Shown piece by piece: positions 61,733-64,000 of a stretch of 64,000 nucleotides of DNA. Numbering within the stretch: position 1 is the first letter of the stretch; every line of letters starts with the position of its first letter. Source of the DNA: Fontibacillus puldeungensis (lineage in GTDB: Bacteria; Bacillota; Bacilli; Paenibacillales; Paenibacillaceae); assembly GCF_042678945.1 (NCBI RefSeq), contig NZ_JBHTLM010000011.1, positions 109,306 through 173,305 of the forward strand. The letters run 5' to 3'. The position numbers and the translations under genes are program-made. The notes under the pieces are model-generated. The model was not told where the DNA came from, made no database searches, and was given only the letters and a program-made list of their open reading frames with translations.

Positions 61733-62823
61733 TGCAATATATGGAGCAACTGGCTCCAAAGCATATCGCCATGGAAGGGGATAAGATCGGACTGCAGCTT
61801 GGAAGTTTGCAGAAAGATGTTCAGGGTGTTCTGGTGGCGCTTGATGTTAATGAAGATGTTGTCGAAGAGGCGATTTCGCTCAGGGCCAATCTGATCGTTG
61901 CCCATCATGCGATCATATATAGACCGCTTGCCAATCTGCAAAGCGATACCCCGATGGGCAAAGTGTATGAAAAGTTGATCAAAAATGATATTGCTGTATA
62001 TATCAGCCATACGAATCTTGATGTTGCTGACGGCGGGATGAACGACTGGATGGCTGAGGCTCTGGGGATTGAGTCCGGTGCTCCGCTGGAGGATGTCCAC
62101 ATGGATAGCCTGTACAAGCTGGTCGTCTTTGTGCCGAAGGATCACCATGAGCGAGTTTTAGAAGCAATGCTGGGTGCCGGGGCTGGCCACATCGGCAACT
62201 ACAGTCACTGCAGTTTCAACCTAGCGGGCTTTGGCACCTTTAAACCCGGCGAAGGGACCGATCCGTTTATCGGGACGCAGGGGAAGCTGGAAAAGGTTGA
62301 GGAAAACCGGATTGAAACGGTGGTTCCGCAAAGCCTGCGGAGTAAGGTGATTCAAGCGATGCTGAAGCAGCATCCTTATGAAGAAGTTGCCTATGACCTG
62401 TATCCGATGGACTTAAAGGGACGTACCTTTGGTCTGGGCCGTGTCGGCAAATTGAAGGACCCTGTAACTTTGGGAGATTTTGTGGGACGGGTAAAGGAAA
62501 AGCTGCAGGTGCCGATGGTAAGAGTTGTCGGAGACTTAAGCAAGCCGATTAGAAAAGCTGCCGTACTTGGAGGCTCTGGAGGCCGTTATTGGAAAAACGC
62601 TCAGTTACGCGGTGCGGATGTGATCGTGACCGGCGATGTGGATTATCATACAGCTCAAGATGCCTGGATGGCTGGAATTGCCATCATTGATCCGGGACAT
62701 AATGCGGAAAAAATCATGAAATCAAAGGTAACTGCATGGCTTACGGAAAAACTGCAGGAGAACAAATACGAGACCAAGGTATACGCCTCTTCTGTAAATA
62801 CAGAACCGTTTAATTTCGTTTAA
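61708..62823 (+). CDS. yqfO: Nif3-like dinuclear metal-centre protein YqfO
   Basis: A 371-aa Nif3/GTP-cyclohydrolase-like family protein. Metal-binding motifs are VAHHAIIYRPL near residue 68, SHTNLDVADGGMND and, at the C-terminus, VTGDVDYHTAQDAW and DPGHNAEKI. A central extra domain (about 130-240, VVFVPKDHHERVLEAMLGAG) is the CutA-like insert typical of the Bacillus type. Function is uncertain. The gene starts at ATG 61708 inside the trmK end with AAGGAGGTG. It occurs beside trmK in Firmicutes. Confidence 0.95.
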   Translation: MLAKGQTLVQYMEQLAPKHIAMEGDKIGLQLGSLQKDVQGVLVALDVNEDVVEEAISLRANLIVAHHAIIYRPLANLQSDTPMGKVYEKLIKNDIAVYISHTNLDVADGGMNDWMAEALGIESGAPLEDVHMDSLYKLVVFVPKDHHERVLEAMLGAGAGHIGNYSHCSFNLAGFGTFKPGEGTDPFIGTQGKLEKVEENRIETVVPQSLRSKVIQAMLKQHPYEEVAYDLYPMDLKGRTFGLGRVGKLKDPVTLGDFVGRVKEKLQVPMVRVVGDLSKPIRKAAVLGGSGGRYWKNAQLRGADVIVTGDVDYHTAQDAWMAGIAIIDPGHNAEKIMKSKVTAWLTEKLQENKYETKVYASSVNTEPFNFV

Positions 62824-62899
62824 TTTTATGTCCATAATAAATGTTAAGAATTGATTTGCTACCTTAGAAGCAATTGTCACAATTACCGCTCATTCACTC

Positions 62900-62928
62900 T
62901 TGCCAGTGGCCTGCAATGCCTGTATACT
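62900..62928 (+). promoter_or_regulatory. Promoter of rnpB
   Basis: TTGCCA (62900-62905) and TATACT (62923-62928), spaced 17 nt, directing transcription from about 62935, just upstream of the RNase P RNA. Confidence 0.7.
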
Positions 62929-62944
62929 ATCTAATGTTGCCTTC

Positions 62945-63346
62945 GAAAGTTTGACAGACAATCGCCGGCGGCTTAAGGCCGCGGGAGGAAAGTCCGGGCT
63001 CCATAGGGCAGGGTGCTGGATAACGTCCAGTCAGCGCGAGCTGAAGGATAGTGCCACAGAAATGGACCGCCGATGGCCGCCGTATGGCGTGCACAGGCAA
63101 GGATGGAACCGAGGTGTAAGAGACCCCGAGGAACGCTGGTGACTTCGTTCCTGGTAAACCCCACTTGGAGCAAGACCTAATGGGACGTAGCTTCTTTGGA
63201 AGCAGCCTTTGCCCGAGGCGCGTCCGGGTTGGTTGCTGGAGCCGCTCAGTAATGTGCGGCCTAGATAGATGATTGTCGCTCAAGGCGGGAGGGTAGTTCC
63301 CGTAATACCGCGAAGAGTACAGAACCCGGCTTACGGCAAACTTTCA
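62945..63346 (+). ncRNA. rnpB: RNase P RNA component (class A-like)
   Basis: Conserved blocks in order are GAGGAAAGTCCGGGCTCC, GTGCCACAGAAATGGACCGC, a region TAAGAGACCCC, AGATAGATGATTGTCGC and ACAGAACCCGGCTTACGG. The ends pair as P1: GAAAGTTTG (62945-62953) with CAAACTTTC (63337-63345). GGGCTCC...GAACCCGGCTTAC and the ACAGAAA-N-GGACCGCC block follow the ancestral class A pattern, not the Bacillus class B pattern (GAGGAAAGTCCATGCTCGC). Processes tRNA 5' ends together with RnpA, whose gene is not in the window. Several short open frames inside are artefacts. Confidence 0.92.
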
Positions 63347-63380
63347 TCACTTAGGCACAGGTTTTAAAATAATTACGATT

Positions 63381-63428
63381 AAGCCTCCTTAGCAACTGAC
63401 AGTCTGTCAGTTGCTAAGGAGGCTTTTG
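63381..63428 (+). terminator. Very strong terminator after rnpB
   Basis: A perfect 21-bp inverted repeat AAGCCTCCTTAGCAACTGACA / TGTCAGTTGCTAAGGAGGCTT with loop GTC, followed by TTTG. It is perfectly symmetrical, so it could also stop minus-strand transcription. Confidence 0.93.
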
Positions 63429-63528
63429 ATTTTGTCTATATGAGTTGAAGATATAGTTCAAAAGAAGTATATTACTAATTTAACCGTTGATTTTAAATAG
63501 TAATTAGCCGAATGGAATATATTACCTC

Positions 63529-63558
63529 TTGTTTATATTATCCAAAACATGATATATT
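63529..63558 (+). promoter_or_regulatory. Candidate rrn promoter
   Basis: TTGTTT (63529-63534) and TATATT (63553-63558) are spaced 18 nt. A second possible -10 TATAAT lies near 63645 without a good -35. Both lie upstream of the 16S gene. Confidence 0.45.
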
Positions 63559-63677
63559 CTAATTCCGGCTGATATTGATCAGCGGAACGACAAGATAAAT
63601 GGTAAGAAATACTACTTGCTATGAAGCTTGTAAAGTGTTATGATATAATTCCTGCTGCTGAGGCAGGGTAAAGAAGT

Positions 63678-63697
63678 TGATCTTTGAAAACTGAACA
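63678..63697 (+). promoter_or_regulatory. rrn leader boxA-like antitermination sequence
   Basis: TGATCTTTGAAAACTGAACA resembles the boxA region found in Bacillales rRNA leaders (TGCTCTTTGAAAACTGAACA). It lies about 80 bases before the 16S rRNA. Confidence 0.6.
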
Positions 63698-63774
63698 ACG
63701 AGTGAGTATTAAATGAGAATTAAATTCTCGTCAGTACGAAATGAGCTAATCGCTCTAAAATAAAGCATCAAAAC

Positions 63775-64000
63775 TTTATTGGAGAGTTTGATCCTGGCTC
63801 AGGACGAACGCTGGCGGCGTGCCTAATACATGCAAGTCGAGCGGAGTTGATAGAGTGCTTGCACTCTAGATGCTTAGCGGCGGACGGGTGAGTAACACGT
63901 AGGCAACCTGCCCGTAAGACTGGGATAACTACCGGAAACGGTAGCTAATACCGGATAATTTATTTTGCCGCATGGTGAGATAATGAAAGGCGGAGTAATC
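63775..64000 (+). rRNA. 16S ribosomal RNA, 5' end (truncated by the window)
   Basis: Starts TTTATTGGAGAGTTTGATCC and continues CTGGCTCAGGACGAACGC, the universal 5' region. The first variable loop and the following GTAGGCAACCTGCCC and GGATAACTACCGGAAACG resemble Paenibacillus 16S. About 1.3 kb of the gene lies outside the window. Confidence 0.97.

Noticed and set aside
62900..63142. Open frames inside 62900-63283 on both strands
   Set aside because: They lie in the RNase P RNA gene and its promoter and are not translated.
1..64000. CRISPR arrays, tRNA genes, insertion sequences or prophage
   Set aside because: No regularly spaced direct repeats of CRISPR type, no clear tRNA folds, and no transposase or integrase were noticed. 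The repeats found are palindromic and lack protein genes.

Overview
The window is a chromosomal segment of an endospore-forming, low-to-moderate-GC Firmicute, most likely a Paenibacillus or close relative. The evidence is gene order, strong AGGAGG ribosome sites with frequent GTG/TTG starts, the sporulation pair yqfC-yqfD, a CIRCE/HrcA heat-shock operon, AddAB instead of RecBCD, a glycine T-box, and the 16S rRNA start at the right end, whose first variable region reads like Paenibacillus. The backbone follows the Bacillus subtilis order lepA-hemW-hrcA-grpE-dnaK-dnaJ-prmA-rsmE-mtaB-yqeW ... rpsU-yqeY-yqfC-yqfD-phoH-pgpH-ybeY-dgkA-cdd-era-yqzL-recO-glyQS-yqxD-dnaG-sigA-trmK-yqfO, with accessory genes inserted.

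Layout. 1-0.9 kb: a truncated AGE-family (cellobiose 2-epimerase-like) gene leaving the window. 1.3-10.1 kb: lepA, hemW, an acetyltransferase whose promoter overlaps an ARG-box-like palindrome, then hrcA-grpE-dnaK-dnaJ under CIRCE. 10.1-12.6 kb: an intergenic stretch holding an unlisted 27-codon holin-like toxin gene with a convergent RNA candidate, one copy of a structured dispersed element, and small poorly known genes. 12.6-18.3 kb: prmA, an M50 protease, rsmE, mtaB, a run of hairpins, a NUDIX gene and a Na/Pi cotransporter. 18.3-19.1 kb: two dispersed structured repeats. 19.2-34.2 kb: rlmI-like methyltransferase, apbE, addB-addA, sbcD-sbcC. 34.3-37.4 kb: a minus-strand cassette tatA-tatA-tatC-flavoprotein with a perfect FNR/CRP-type box upstream. 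37.7-42.9 kb: response regulator, histidine kinase and a three-gene ABC-2 exporter resembling the linearmycin-resistance set. 43.0-43.2 kb: a promoter with an FNR/CRP-type box exactly at -41.5 that would drive a ~130-nt structured RNA. 43.3-62.8 kb: conserved translation, sporulation, tRNA-synthetase, replication and sigma-factor genes. 62.9-64 kb: rnpB (class A-like) and the start of an rrn operon.

The most interesting items are non-coding. They are the FNR-type promoter feeding an unannotated three-way-junction RNA, two intergenic elements that each carry four palindromic units with identical 51/62/51-nt spacing, a second hairpin repeat present with and without an 80-nt internal arm, and a type I toxin-antitoxin candidate. 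All functional statements come from reading motifs and gene order. No database search was run.
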